A stretch of DNA of 46,836 nt from Phycisphaerae bacterium (GCA_030448225.1 JAUJNJ010000041.1:1-46836), one strand, 5' to 3'; counted from the first letter of the stretch, positions 35,602-45,238 are shown. Made by a program: numbers and translations. Notes: a model not told the origin generated them from the letters alone.

Positions 35602-37385
35602 GCGAGCAGTTCCCCTACAACCTCCCGCCCGAGGACGACGCCGACGGTGAGGTGGCGTTCACCGAGATGGTGATGCATACCTCGACGGACAGCTCGACGA
35701 AGCCGGCGGCGGGAACTGGCGGATGCGTTGCGGTCCGACCCGCGGCGGCGCGACCAGTTCGTGCGGACCTGCCTCCACGCGGAGATGCTGCTGGAACGGC
35801 TGGGGTCACAGGCCCGGTTGGCCGACGAGGCCGATCCGTCGGACGCCTTGCACGAGTCGATCGTCCTGCCGGCGATCCGGGACGAGGACGCCCGGGCGGC
35901 GGGGGACGACGAGGACGAAGTTCGCGCGCTCCTCCGTCGGTCCCTAAGCCTCCACCGCCGCCGCGGCGCTGGCGGAACGGGCGGGGAGCTCGCCGTCGCC
36001 GCGGCACTCGTGTTGGTGGCCGGGGTGGCCGCGTGGGTGCTCAGCCGGCCGCCCCCTCGCACGCGACGCTGGCGGCGTCGGTCGACGCGCGGTGGACCGA
36101 CGGCCAGGCGCGCGCAGCGGCGACCGCGTGCGGGCGGGTCGGCTGCGGCTGGCGAGCGGGCTGGCCAAGCTTGCGATGGACGACGGCACGCAGGTCGTCC
36201 TCGAGGCGCCGGCCGACGTGGTCGTCGAGTCCGCCGCACGCGTGCGACTGAACGCCGGGCGGCTCTCCGCCGACGTGCCGCCGGCGCGCGGAGTTCGCGG
36301 TCCACACGCCCGTGGCGCGGGTGGTCGACTTGGGCACGTCGTTCGGCGTCGCCGTCGACCCGACCGGGCGGACCGACGCCGTCGTCTTCACCGGCCGGGT
36401 GACGGTCGCCCCGGCGCGCCGACGCCGCGCCCGTTGACGACGCTCGCCGCCGGCGCGCCGCACGGTCAACCCGCCCGACTCCGGTGGCACCGACGCGGTG
36501 GTGGCCGCTGACGCCCGCGGAAGCGGGGGCTTCGTGCGGGGGACGAACTCGACATGCGCCTGCGGGGCGTCGCGGGGATCGACGGTCGACCGGCGCTGGC
36601 GGCGGCGGCTGGACGTCGCCAAGGACCCGGAAGTAATCGCGTACGCGTTCTTCGACGCCAGCACCGACGCGCGGCCGCCCCGCCCGGCACTCCCGCCGCG
36701 AGGGAGCGACCGGTCGACCCGCGGCCCCGCGCGCATCGACCCTGTGCCGCTCGACGCCGACGGCACCGGCGGAACGCACACGACCGATGCCGACGCCGCG
36801 CACCCCGTGTTCCTCGACCTCGCCGGACCCGCCGCCCGCCGGGCGGCCGCGGCCGGACTGCTCGACGCCGAGGGCGCCGTCGCCGCGGACGGGAACGTGA
36901 TTTACGTCGCCTGGTGGGCCGAGGCGAAGCCCGATCCGGTTGAAGGATTTTCCGGTCTCTCGCTCATGGACGGGGACGACCCCGAGGTGAACGAATACCT
37001 GTTCGCCGGCCGCGGGACCGACACGTCGTTTTACGCGTGCCACCTGCAGCGGTACGACCGGGCCATCAGGGCCCCGGGCGACCTGGAGCGCGCGCGGCCG
37101 CTCGACGCGGCGCCGGCCGCGCCCGGGCTACAGCCGGCGCAGGTCGATGGCGCGCCACGGCGGTGGGTGCTGGAGATCCGATTCCGGCCGGGCCGCGACT
37201 CGATTCGAGCTTACCTCGATCCGCCGGCGGGCGCATCGTTGCCCGGGTCGCCGAACCTGACGATCGAGAACCTCGACCTGCGGTTCGACCGGCTCCGACT
37301 CGTCTCGTCCGCCGGAGCGTCCGCGCGGTTCGGCCGCATCCTGATCGGCACGACGTACGCCGCCGTGGCGGGCGCGGGTCGCTAG
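35598..37385 (+). pseudogene. FecR-like membrane regulator with large exported C-terminus, module 1, frameshifted
   Basis: Begins MSEQFPYNLPPEDDADGEVA at an ATGA that overlaps the sigma end. After a frame change a cytosolic domain follows (LRSDPRRRDQFVRTCLHAEM), then a membrane helix (LAVAAALVLVAGVAAWVLS) and the FecR core (TQVVLEAPADVVVESAARV, ARVVDLGTSFGVAVDPTGRT). Last comes an intact C-terminal part from about 36600 to the TAG at 37385, which contains VFLDLAGPAARRAAAAG, EVNEYLFAGRGTDTSFYACH and FDRLRLVSSAGASARFGRI. The C-terminus looks like a beta-sandwich of unknown function. Such proteins act as anti-sigma factors that relay an extracytoplasmic cue. Frame breaks lie only in 35.7-36.6 kb. 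Confidence 0.65.
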
Positions 37386-37533
37386 ACGAATTGCGTGCAA
37401 GTTTTCCGATCGGACCGTCCGTGACGATCCGGCGGAACCGTCCGCTTGTGCCCAGCCGCAGCGATTGGCGGGGGCAGAGTGGCCGCCGGTGGGGCGACGC
37501 CCGCGAAGACGCTTCCCAACAGAGGGTCCTGCC

Positions 37534-38328
37534 ATGTCGCATCGCCCTGCGCGCCGCCGAGGGTTCACGCTCGTCGAGCTGTTGGTCGTCATTGGTATCA
37601 TTGCTCTGCTGATCTCGATCCTGTTGCCCGCGCTGTACCGCGCGAGGGAGCAGGGGAACAAGATCAAGTGCGCGTCGAACATGAAGCAGGTCATGATCGC
37701 GCTGATCATGTACACGAACGACAACCGGGGCCGGTTCCCCGCGTCCGGCCGGAAGGACCTGCCCAAGCCGGAGGACTGGGTCCACTGGCAGACGCCGGAG
37801 ACCACGGCGCGCAACTTGAACACCTCCGCGATCGCGCCCTACCTGTCCAAGCCGGTCAACCGCGACGTGCTGATCTGCCCGTCGGACGACGTCGAGACGC
37901 GCATCAGCACGAGCGTTTACCCGTTCAGTTACGCGATGAACTGGCACCTGGCGAACAACTTCAGCGTCGGCCAGATCGACCCGGCCGAGCGAGACTTGTT
38001 CGTGGCCGGCCTGTCGATGACGCGCGTGCGCAACGCGTCGGACAAGATCGTGTTCGTCGAGGAGGACTTCCGCACGCTCAACGACGCCACCTGGGCGCCG
38101 ATGGGCTGCCGCCCGAGCAACAACGGCTTCGACTGGCTCGCCAGCCGCCACGAGAAGCTCAAGGCCAAACCCGACGGCGTCACGGTGACGGCCAGTCCGT
38201 GGCGAATTTCCGACCCGTCGGACCCACGACTCGCCGCGCGCGCCAACGCCGCGTTCGCGGACGGGCACGTCGAATACGTGAACCGGCTCGAGGCGCACAA
38301 CCGGGCGAACCTGGTGTACGGAGAGTAG
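37534..38328 (+). CDS. Pseudopilin-like protein (DUF1559 style), module 1
   Basis: A 264-residue protein beginning [20 protein letters not shown], a prepilin leader with cleavage after Gly, then a hydrophobic helix to [15 protein letters not shown] supplies a conserved cysteine loop, and [20 protein letters not shown] is the family's C-terminal FADGHV motif. AGAGGG lies ten bases before the ATG. It follows the FecR-like gene by 148 bp and precedes the cellulase on the same strand, so it may be part of a pilus-like structure that displays or exports the enzyme. That link is inference. It is close in sequence to the pseudopilin at 22868. Confidence 0.85.
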   Translation: MSHRPARRRGFTLVELLVVIGIIALLISILLPALYRAREQGNKIKCASNMKQVMIALIMYTNDNRGRFPASGRKDLPKPEDWVHWQTPETTARNLNTSAIAPYLSKPVNRDVLICPSDDVETRISTSVYPFSYAMNWHLANNFSVGQIDPAERDLFVAGLSMTRVRNASDKIVFVEEDFRTLNDATWAPMGCRPSNNGFDWLASRHEKLKAKPDGVTVTASPWRISDPSDPRLAARANAAFADGHVEYVNRLEAHNRANLVYGE

Positions 38329-38476
38329 GGCGGGTCTGATCACGTTCAGGCGGGTGCGGCGGCGGCGGCTCAGCGTCGCTAGGCGCGGGAGGTACCACGT
38401 ACGCTCCGGTGCAACGGGTGCCGGCATCCGTCCGCGGCTGGCCGCGGCGTTTTCCCGATCATCAAGAGGAGGTTGT

Positions 38477-40774
38477 TTGAGACTGTCGTGCAACACGATC
38501 GTTCTGCGTTTGGCCTTGACCACTGGGATCTTAGTCGCCGTCGCCACGACGAGCCGCGCCGCGGAGCCCAGCCGGTTCAACTACGCCGAGGCCCTTCAGA
38601 AGTCGCTGTACTTCTACGAGGCGCAGCAGTCGGGCGAGCTCTCCCCGAACAACCGCGTCGCGTGGCGTGGGCCGTCCTGCACGGAGGACGGCAAGGACCT
38701 CGGCGTCGACCTGTCCGGCGGGTGGTACGACGCCGGCGACCACTGGACCGCCAACCTCTCGATGAGCTTCGCCGCCATGTGTCTCGCGTGGTCGGCGGTC
38801 GACGCGCCCGACGGGTACCTGAAGTCGCGCCAGATGGACGAGCTGCTCGAGGGGCTCGTCCACGTCAACCGTTACTTCCTGAAGTGCGTCCTGACGCCCG
38901 GCGCGCGGGACCCGGCCGCGGGGATGCGGGTCGTGATCGGGAAGGGGGGCCGCGAGGGGGTGGACGACCCGAACGTCCACGCGATGTGGGCGCCGGCCGA
39001 GGTCGCCCACCTGCTGACCAACCGACCGACGTTCGTCGCCGACAAGGACCACCCGGCCGCCGACATCTGCGGCGCGATGAGCGCGGCGATGGCCGCCTCG
39101 TCGATGGCGATCCGCGAGCACGGACACGTGCTGAAGGGCCGCAAGGGCTACGAGCGGTTCGACGCCGCCGCGTTCGCGAACCGGCTGCTCGGCGAGGCCG
39201 AGAACCTGCTGCTCTTCGCCCGCGCGAACCCCGGGCCGCGCCTGACCGAGGGGATGGACGCGGACCGAGCGGAGGAGGTCCGCCGCCGGCAGCGGCTCGC
39301 GCGGCGGGCGGACGGCAAGGTCGTCGAGATCGGCTACCGCGCGAGCGTGCCCGACAAGCTGTTCACCGCCGCCACCTGGGTCCACCGCGCCCGCCATCGC
39401 GAGAACCCCGCGGGGCCGGCCGTAAGCGACGGCCGGTGGCTGAGGCTGGCCGAGGAGATTTACGAGGGGGACTACAAGCTCGAGCACCACGAAGATTGGT
39501 ACCGCGATTTCGGCTACGGCTCGTTCGGCAAGCTCGGCGCGCTCAACATGGTGCTGCTGCGCCCGGGCGACGAACGGTTCCACCACGAGTTGCAGTACTA
39601 CTGCACGAGCTTCGTCGATTACAAGCGGACGCCCGGCGGGCTGCGCCTGCGCGAGTGGGACTCGCACCAGTACGGGTCGCTCCGTCACGCGAACAACGCC
39701 GCCGTCATCGCGCTCTATTACAGCCGCCACGTCGAGCGGGCCCCGAAGCTGCAAGGGAACGTCTGGTGGAAGCACGATAAGTCGAACGCCCGGCTGAAGG
39801 ACGACTACTCCGCCGCCGCCAGGAGCCAGGTGGACTACGCGCTCGGGGCCAACCCGTACGGGCGGTCGTACCTCGTCGGCTTCGGGCACGAGCCGTTCGA
39901 CCACCCCCACCATCGCGGCGCGTACGGCGCGTGGGCGGGGTTCGACCACTTCCAGCCCGGCCGCCCCGAGTACCGCCCGGAGACGTGCCGCCACGTCCTG
40001 TACGGCGCGCTGATCGCCGGCCCCGACAACCAGGACGTCTTCACCAACAAGCGGATCGACAGTGACTACGCGTTCCGCGACCGGCAGAACCCCGGTCGTC
40101 AGATCCTCGTCCCCCGGATCGGTTACGCGTTCCGTGCGGACGAGGAGCCGATCCAGCTCGTGATGAATTCCGTACTGAACGAGGTCGCGCTCGACTACAA
40201 CGCCGGCATCACCGCCAGCTTCGCGTTGCTGACGGAACTGGGCCTGGGCGCGGGCGACGCGCTGCCGGATGACCAGTTCCCGCCGGCCGCCTCGAGAAAC
40301 AACTCCTCGGACCTGCTGACGACCGACCGCGAATTCTTCGTCGATGTCCGAGAGTCGAAGCGTTCGGCCGACGGGGTGGAGATGGAGGCGACGGTCCACA
40401 ACCGCTCGCGCTGGCCCGCCCGGGTCACGCGGGATCTCTCCTTCCGGTACTCCTTCCGCCTCGCCGGCCAGTCTCGGCCGCAGGACGTGAAGGCCGAACT
40501 GCTGGAGTCGGACCCGGGCGCGACGCTCGGCCCGGTGACCCCGGCGGGGGGCGGGCTCTGTTACGTCGAGGTGTCGTTCCCGAACGACCCCGTCTTCCCC
40601 GGCGACGGTCAGCGCAAGCACGACCGGCGCACCGCGCGCTTCCGCCTCGGCGCGGCCGCCGGGAAGAGTGTTAACTACCCGTTCCACGCCGGAGGCAGCC
40701 GCGACCGGACGCTGGTGCCGAGCATCCCGGTTTACGACGACGGCCGGCTCGTCGGAGGCGACGAGCAACGTTGA
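38477..40774 (+). CDS. Glycoside hydrolase family 9 (endoglucanase-like) with C-terminal CBM3-like domain
   Basis: A 765-residue secreted enzyme. A TTG at 38477 with AGGAGG upstream gives a sound signal peptide (LRLALTTGILVAVATTSRAA). GGWYDAGDHW at residues 81-90 carries the DAGD aspartates of the GH9 inverting mechanism, YALGANPYGRSYLVGFG is near 454-470, HPHHRG near 476, and NEVALDYNAGITASFALL near 568 carries the catalytic Glu. From about 615 a beta-rich domain (FFVDVRESKRSADGVEMEAT, FRYSFRLAG) resembles a family 3 carbohydrate-binding module. It would hydrolyse beta-1,4-glucan outside the cell. It is the last gene of module 1, and its presence suggests that the module senses or uses cellulose-like polysaccharide. 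Confidence 0.88.
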   Translation: MRLSCNTIVLRLALTTGILVAVATTSRAAEPSRFNYAEALQKSLYFYEAQQSGELSPNNRVAWRGPSCTEDGKDLGVDLSGGWYDAGDHWTANLSMSFAAMCLAWSAVDAPDGYLKSRQMDELLEGLVHVNRYFLKCVLTPGARDPAAGMRVVIGKGGREGVDDPNVHAMWAPAEVAHLLTNRPTFVADKDHPAADICGAMSAAMAASSMAIREHGHVLKGRKGYERFDAAAFANRLLGEAENLLLFARANPGPRLTEGMDADRAEEVRRRQRLARRADGKVVEIGYRASVPDKLFTAATWVHRARHRENPAGPAVSDGRWLRLAEEIYEGDYKLEHHEDWYRDFGYGSFGKLGALNMVLLRPGDERFHHELQYYCTSFVDYKRTPGGLRLREWDSHQYGSLRHANNAAVIALYYSRHVERAPKLQGNVWWKHDKSNARLKDDYSAAARSQVDYALGANPYGRSYLVGFGHEPFDHPHHRGAYGAWAGFDHFQPGRPEYRPETCRHVLYGALIAGPDNQDVFTNKRIDSDYAFRDRQNPGRQILVPRIGYAFRADEEPIQLVMNSVLNEVALDYNAGITASFALLTELGLGAGDALPDDQFPPAASRNNSSDLLTTDREFFVDVRESKRSADGVEMEATVHNRSRWPARVTRDLSFRYSFRLAGQSRPQDVKAELLESDPGATLGPVTPAGGGLCYVEVSFPNDPVFPGDGQRKHDRRTARFRLGAAAGKSVNYPFHAGGSRDRTLVPSIPVYDDGRLVGGDEQR

Positions 40775-41425
40775 TCGTCGCCCACACCCGCGCAGCGACA
40801 CTTCCCTTGAACAATCGGCTCCATCTGCCCCGCGCAGCGCGTCGACCGGCGGACGCGTTCGGCTCGCCGCACCCAGCGCAGGCGAGGCCGCCGGCGCAGA
40901 AGCAGTGTTCGGCGAGGCGGACCTGAACCGTCGCCCCGTCTGCGACATTCTCGTCTACGAACCAGCGGGCCGGGCCGGTCCGCACGCGCAGGGCCTGGCG
41001 GGTCGGCCGCAAGTGCAGGGTGGGCGGCGGGCACCGCGACCCCCCGAGACCGGAACTCGCACACGATGAGGGAGCAGGCGCCGTGTAACTCTTGCCGCTT
41101 TTCGATCCAACGCGCAGGCCATAGCAGCAATGCCCGGCAGTGCCGGGCAGGGCAGACGGGCGACCGTGGCGCGCGCGTCGTCCGTTCATGACTCGCCCCG
41201 CATGTCCGGCATTACGACCCGGAGCAGGGCTGTCGCCGGCGCCGTCCGCTTCGGCGCGGGTCTCCCGGACCGTCGGACCGCACGGTCGCCTCTTCGCCGG
41301 CCCGCCGCCTTCCCCGAAGATTTTTGTGTCCACTTCCGGCGGGTCGACCGTATATCCCCGTGCGCGGGCCGTGTGCCACCGGCGGCCGCGCCGCTGACGC
41401 GGTCACCTCTCAGGAAGCCGAAGGC
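40775..41425. other. Intergenic region, 651 bp, between the two modules
   Basis: It contains a perfect 9-bp hairpin (TGCCCGGCA at 41131-41139 with TGCCGGGCA at 41141-41149) that may end module 1, and the upstream motif of module 2 at 41319-41335. Some minus-strand stretches (VDENVADGATVQVRLAEHC near 40950) look faintly protein-like, but I cannot support a gene. Confidence 0.5.
41319..41335 (+). promoter_or_regulatory. Conserved upstream motif of module 2 ECF sigma gene
   Basis: The sequence GATTTTTGTGTCCACTT is followed by CCGGCGGGTCGACCGTATAT. The same extended block, with few changes, occurs at 43885-43920. The motif ends 90 bases before the sigma ATG. TGTCCA followed after about 16 bases by CGACCGTA could be an ECF-type -35/-10 pair; that is inference. 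Confidence 0.55.
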
Positions 41426-41959
41426 ATGTCGACGGAGTCGACGAAGACCGAATCGTTCATGGCCCTGTTCCTCGCCAACCAGCGGCGGATCTACGGCCTG
41501 ATCGCGTCGCTGGTGCCCCACGCAGCCGACGCCGACGACCTGTTGCAGGAGACCGCCGCGAGCCTGTGGCGGAAGTTCGACGAGTTCGAGCAGGGGACCG
41601 ACTTCGCCGCCTGGGCCCTGCGGTTCGCCCGGTTCACGGTCCTGAAGTTCTACGAGCGGCAGCGGACGCGCGGCGTGGTCGTGTTCGACGACGCGCTGGT
41701 CCGCACGCTCTGCGACGAGGCCGCCGCCGCACGCACGGAAGTCGACGCCCGGCACGAGGCGCTGCGGCGGTGCGTCGCGCGGCTGCCGGAGAAGTCGCGG
41801 CTGCTCGTGGAACTGCGGTACGAGCCGGGGGCCACCGCCCTGGCCGTGGCGCAGCGTTTGGGGCAATCCGTTCCCGCCCTTTACAAGGCGCTCAACCGCA
41901 TTCATCACGCGCTGCTGAAGTGCATCGAGGAGCGGCTTGCCGCGGAGGGTGCCCGATGA
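41426..41959 (+). CDS. ECF sigma factor, module 2
   Basis: A 177-residue planctomycete-type ECF sigma factor. Region 2 reads NQRRIYGLIASLVPHAADAD and then DLLQETAASLWRKFDEFEQG, with the conserved D.(L)QET core and FAAWALRFARFTVLKFYERQ. Region 4 reads LPEKSRLLVELRYEPGATAL and LGQSVPALYKALNRIHHALL, giving the helix-turn-helix for the -35 element. The size is typical and no C-terminal extension is present. GGAAGCCG precedes the ATG. Its TGA overlaps the FecR/LamG ATG (ATGA), so the pair is translationally coupled, the usual sigma/anti-sigma arrangement. It is the intact counterpart of the damaged gene at 35039. Confidence 0.88.
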   Translation: MSTESTKTESFMALFLANQRRIYGLIASLVPHAADADDLLQETAASLWRKFDEFEQGTDFAAWALRFARFTVLKFYERQRTRGVVVFDDALVRTLCDEAAAARTEVDARHEALRRCVARLPEKSRLLVELRYEPGATALAVAQRLGQSVPALYKALNRIHHALLKCIEERLAAEGAR

Positions 41960-43791
41960 GCGACGGCCGCAGATCGGATCATCCCGACGAACTCGACGAA
42001 CTGGCCGGCGAGTGGCGCGAGGGCGCGTTGACGCCCGGGCGGCACGCCCGGCTGGCGGAACTGCTGTCCGGCTCCGCCGAGGCACGCGCCCGCTTCCTCC
42101 GCCAGGCAATGCTCACCGCGAGCCTGCGCGAGCTCGGCGAAGGCGCGCTCGCCCGGTTCCCGCTCATCAATGAACGCGACGAGAACGACGCCCGCTTCGC
42201 CCCGGTGCCCCGGGAGCTCGGGGACGCAATGGTCCTGCCCGCGTTGAGCGGCGAATCGGACGGCGATACGGAGGGGGGCGACGCGATCCCGCTTCCGCCG
42301 CTGTCCGGGTCCGCCACCAAGTTGCCCAACACGTCACGGCCGCCGCGGCCGTGGCCCCTCTGGCGGGCTGCGGCCGCGCTCGTGGTGGTGGGGACGCTTG
42401 TCGCCGCGGTACTGTCACGCCGGGGGGCGGAGCCGCCGAGCCCGGCGGTGCCGGCGTACGCGACGCTGGTCGAACAGATCGACGCCCGCTGGGACGGCCC
42501 CGTGCGCCCGACGCAGACGCCCGCCTCGCTGGCCGATGAGGAACTGACGCTCGCGCAGGGGTACGCCCGGCTCGAGCTGGCCGGCGGGGCGCAGGTCGTT
42601 GTCGAGGCGCCCGCCCGCTTCCGTATCGAATCGGCGGGCCGGCTGGTGCTCGCCACCGGGCGGCTGTCGGCGCAGGTGCCGCCGCGGGCCAAGGGGTTCA
42701 CGGTGCGGGCGGGGGCGGTGGACGTGGTCGACCTCGGGACCGAATTCGGCGTCGACGCGCGGAACGCCGCGGCGACCCGGGTGCAGGTGTTCGACGGCCA
42801 GGTCTACGTCGCGCCCGCCGCCATCGCCCAGCCGGGCGCCAGGCAGTCGTCGAAGGCGACGACGACGATGCCGACGACCGCTGCGACCGCGCGAACGCAA
42901 CTCATCTCCGCCGGTGCCGCCTGCGTGGTGGACGCGGCGGGCACGGTGGCGCCGGTTCCATTCGAGCCGGCCCCGTCCGAACCGGAACCGTTCGTGCGCG
43001 TGGGCCAGTTCGACGCATGGACCAACGCGTCCGCCGACGCGCCCGCCAAGCGCTGGCGGGCGTACGCGGAGCGGACGGCCCGCGACCCCGGACTGGCGTT
43101 GTTCTATCGGTTCGACGGGGACGACCGGGCCGCCGGTCGACTGCGGAACCACGCGTCGAGCACCGCGGGGCGCTACCACCTACCGCTCGGCGCCGCCGGC
43201 GGGCATGCCCCGGCGTGGGCAGAGGGCCGGTTCCCCGGCGCCGCGTCACTCGACTTCAGTCCCGCCGCGGAGCAGCGGTTGCTGCTCTCGGATTTTCCGA
43301 TCGCACCGGCGAGGCGCATCACCCTCACCGCCTGGGTCTTCGCCCGCACCGGCGCCCCGTTCGCCACGATCGCCAAGAGCTGGGGCGCGACGAAGTTGGG
43401 CCAGTTCCACTTCGGGCTCACCGCCGACGGCGCCGACCAAGGCGTCGACCTGTACGAGGGCAAGTACGCGTACGCGACCGTTCGCGAGGGCGCGTCGTCG
43501 CCGCTGCCGACCGGGCGGTGGACCCACGTCGCGTTCGTCGCCGACGGGACCGTCCTGCGGCTCTATCGCGACGGGCGGGAGGTCGCGTCACGGCCCAGCG
43601 CCGGCCCGACACCCAACCCGGAGATCCGGTCGCTGGGGATCGGGTTCAAGCCCGGGGACGACGGCGTCAACCCGGCCGACGCGGGCATGGCGGGCTATTG
43701 GGACGGGCGACTCGGCGAATTGGCCTTGTATCACCGGGCGCTGAGCGGCGACGAGATCCGACACGCTTACGAGGCGGGCCGCCCGGAGTGA
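41956..43791 (+). CDS. FecR-domain regulator with C-terminal LamG/concanavalin-like domain, module 2
   Basis: A 611-residue membrane protein. Residues 1-130 are cytosolic, with LAGEWREGALTPGRHARLAE and ARARFLRQAMLTASLRELG near the start, an anti-sigma-like helical part. One transmembrane helix (WRAAAALVVVGTLVAAVL, about 136-153) follows. The FecR core (about 195-290) has GGAQVVVEAPARFRIESAG and VDVVDLGTEFGVDARNAA. A LamG/jelly-roll domain (about 375-605) contains LFYRFDGDDRAAGRLRNHAS, RRITLTAWVFARTG, RWTHVAFVADGTVLRLYRDG and YWDGRLGELALYHRALSGDE. LamG folds often bind glycans or proteins, so the exported domain may itself be the sensor. It probably holds the sigma factor inactive until the ligand is bound. 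Confidence 0.85.
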   Translation: MSDGRRSDHPDELDELAGEWREGALTPGRHARLAELLSGSAEARARFLRQAMLTASLRELGEGALARFPLINERDENDARFAPVPRELGDAMVLPALSGESDGDTEGGDAIPLPPLSGSATKLPNTSRPPRPWPLWRAAAALVVVGTLVAAVLSRRGAEPPSPAVPAYATLVEQIDARWDGPVRPTQTPASLADEELTLAQGYARLELAGGAQVVVEAPARFRIESAGRLVLATGRLSAQVPPRAKGFTVRAGAVDVVDLGTEFGVDARNAAATRVQVFDGQVYVAPAAIAQPGARQSSKATTTMPTTAATARTQLISAGAACVVDAAGTVAPVPFEPAPSEPEPFVRVGQFDAWTNASADAPAKRWRAYAERTARDPGLALFYRFDGDDRAAGRLRNHASSTAGRYHLPLGAAGGHAPAWAEGRFPGAASLDFSPAAEQRLLLSDFPIAPARRITLTAWVFARTGAPFATIAKSWGATKLGQFHFGLTADGADQGVDLYEGKYAYATVREGASSPLPTGRWTHVAFVADGTVLRLYRDGREVASRPSAGPTPNPEIRSLGIGFKPGDDGVNPADAGMAGYWDGRLGELALYHRALSGDEIRHAYEAGRPE

Positions 43792-44258
43792 AACGCACGC
43801 CTGCGTGAGCCCCCGGGCCGCGCCAGCCGCCGGGGGACGTGCCGTCGCGCTCGCTCAGTTCTCGAGCCGCTGCTCGGCCGAAAACATTTTGATGTCCAAC
43901 TTTGCCGGGTCGACCGTATTTCCCGTGTGCGGGCCGGGGACGATCCGGCGCCCGCGCCGCGGCAAGGCGGGCTTGCGACCGGCCGCACGCGGCCACCTCT
44001 CATGAAGCCTAAGGCATGTTGAGCGAGCCGATGACGAGCGGATCATCGTTCACGTCGCATGACGAAGGCGTGATGGCAGGGCCGTACGACTCGGCGCCCG
44101 TTCTCGGCCCACGAGGGGGTCACGCGCACGTCGGTTGAGGCTCACGGATCGGTTGTTTCACGACGGCTGGCGCTCGCGCCGGCCGCTGCCCGCCCGTCTT
44201 GTCGGTTGGCGGGCTGTCCGGGTCCGGTTTCGAGGTTTGGAGCGAGGGAGAAACGTCC
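43792..44258. other. Leader region, 467 bp, between the FecR/LamG and PEP-CTERM genes
   Basis: It contains the second extended copy of the module 2 upstream block (43885-44018), followed by an ATG at 44016 that opens a 40-codon frame (MLSEPMTSGSSFTSHDEGVM to a TGA at 44136-44138) of unknown status. The copy resembles the sigma leader at 41.3 kb even in its end (CACCTCTCA.GAAGCC.AAGGCATG), so a sigma-gene 5' region seems to have been duplicated here. Confidence 0.55.
43885..43903 (+). promoter_or_regulatory. Conserved upstream motif before the PEP-CTERM gene, module 2
   Basis: The sequence ACATTTTGATGTCCAACTT is followed by TGCCGGGTCGACCGTATTT. It matches the block at 41319 in order and spacing and shares TGTCCA with the pair at 34.9 kb. 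The distance to the PEP-CTERM ATG at 44259 is long (about 355 bp). Confidence 0.5.
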
Positions 44259-45197
44259 ATGGTTCGATATACGTCCGCGAGGATCATCCGCGCCGCCGCC
44301 GCCGCCACGGCCGCCGTCGCCCTGTTCGCCTTCGTCGGCACCGCCGCCCACGCCGCCCCGGTGACGTTGGTGAACGACACGTTCGACGTCGGCACCCCGC
44401 CGACCCCGCGCAACGACGCCGCCGACCCGAACGACATCTCGTTCTTCCGCACCGGCGGCAGCTCGACGCTGACGGTGGCCACAACCGACACCGGCCTGAC
44501 CGGCAACGCCCTGCGCTTCGCGCCCAGCAGCACCTTCCAGAACTTCCTCGGCTTCTTCCCCGATGCCGACGCCGACGCCAACTCGCTCCAGGAACTAGCC
44601 GTGGGGGACAGGCTGGAACTGGCCTTCGACGTCCGCTTCGAGACCGCGCCGTCCAACGCCAGCGCGGGCTTCCGCTTCGGCGTCTTCAACTCCAACGACG
44701 CCCAGCAGGCGGACGACAACTTCGGCAGCTCGGCCAACAACTTCAACGCCCGCGCTGACGACCGCGGCTACTTCTTCGGCGTCAACGTCGGCCTGGACGC
44801 GGCGAGCGGGACCGGGCTCAACGAGGAGGTCGCCACCGACGGCACGCTGCTGGGCGGCGCCAACCCGACGATCACCACGGTCTTCAACTCGGTCAACGCC
44901 GGCACGAGCCCGGTGAACTTCCGCGTCGTGCTCGAGCGGACCGGCGAGAACGCGCTCTCGATCGGCCTGTCGATCAACGGCTCGCCGCTCGAGACGTTCG
45001 TCGACACCACGCCGCTCACCACCGCCTTCGACGAGATCGCGTTCGGCGCCGGTGGCAACAGCGAACCGTTCGTCGTCGACAACGTGAACGTCACCTTCAC
45101 GCCCGTCCCCGAGCCGGCGGGGATCACGGCGCTGTTGAGCGTCGGCGCGCTGCTTCTGCGCCGCCGGCGAGCGGGCGGCGAGGCGAAGTCGTCGTAG
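44259..45197 (+). CDS. PEP-CTERM sorting-domain protein, module 2
   Basis: A 312-residue surface or extracellular protein. A signal peptide (AAAATAAVALFAFVGTAAHA) is followed by a beta-sandwich rich in Asn, Asp and Phe (LVNDTFDVGTPPTPRNDAAD, LELAFDVRFETAPS, FGVFNSNDAQQADDNFGSS, FDEIAFGAGGNSEPFVVDNV). It ends with VPEPAGITALLSVGALLLRRR, the PEP motif, hydrophobic helix and arginines of exosortase substrates. The domain resembles concanavalin-like or adhesin folds; no catalytic motif is seen. The ATG has GAGGGAG eight bases upstream. It follows a copy of the module motif, so it may belong to the sigma regulon. Confidence 0.85.
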   Translation: MVRYTSARIIRAAAAATAAVALFAFVGTAAHAAPVTLVNDTFDVGTPPTPRNDAADPNDISFFRTGGSSTLTVATTDTGLTGNALRFAPSSTFQNFLGFFPDADADANSLQELAVGDRLELAFDVRFETAPSNASAGFRFGVFNSNDAQQADDNFGSSANNFNARADDRGYFFGVNVGLDAASGTGLNEEVATDGTLLGGANPTITTVFNSVNAGTSPVNFRVVLERTGENALSIGLSINGSPLETFVDTTPLTTAFDEIAFGAGGNSEPFVVDNVNVTFTPVPEPAGITALLSVGALLLRRRRAGGEAKSS

Positions 45198-45238
45198 CAG
45201 TGGGATGATTTTCGGTGGCGCCACTCGGAGGACGAACG

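Noticed and set aside
38531..40948. 805-codon minus-strand open frame opposite the GH9 gene
   Set aside because: No start context and no motif; it is a shadow of the cellulase, as its low-complexity Val/Arg/Ala composition shows.
40732..41130. Minus-strand 132-codon frame between the modules
   Set aside because: A few plausible peptides but no domain, ribosome site or conserved context; not enough to support a gene.
44016..44138. A 40-codon ORF as a gene
   Set aside because: No homology recognised and the start belongs to a duplicated leader; kept only as a finding.
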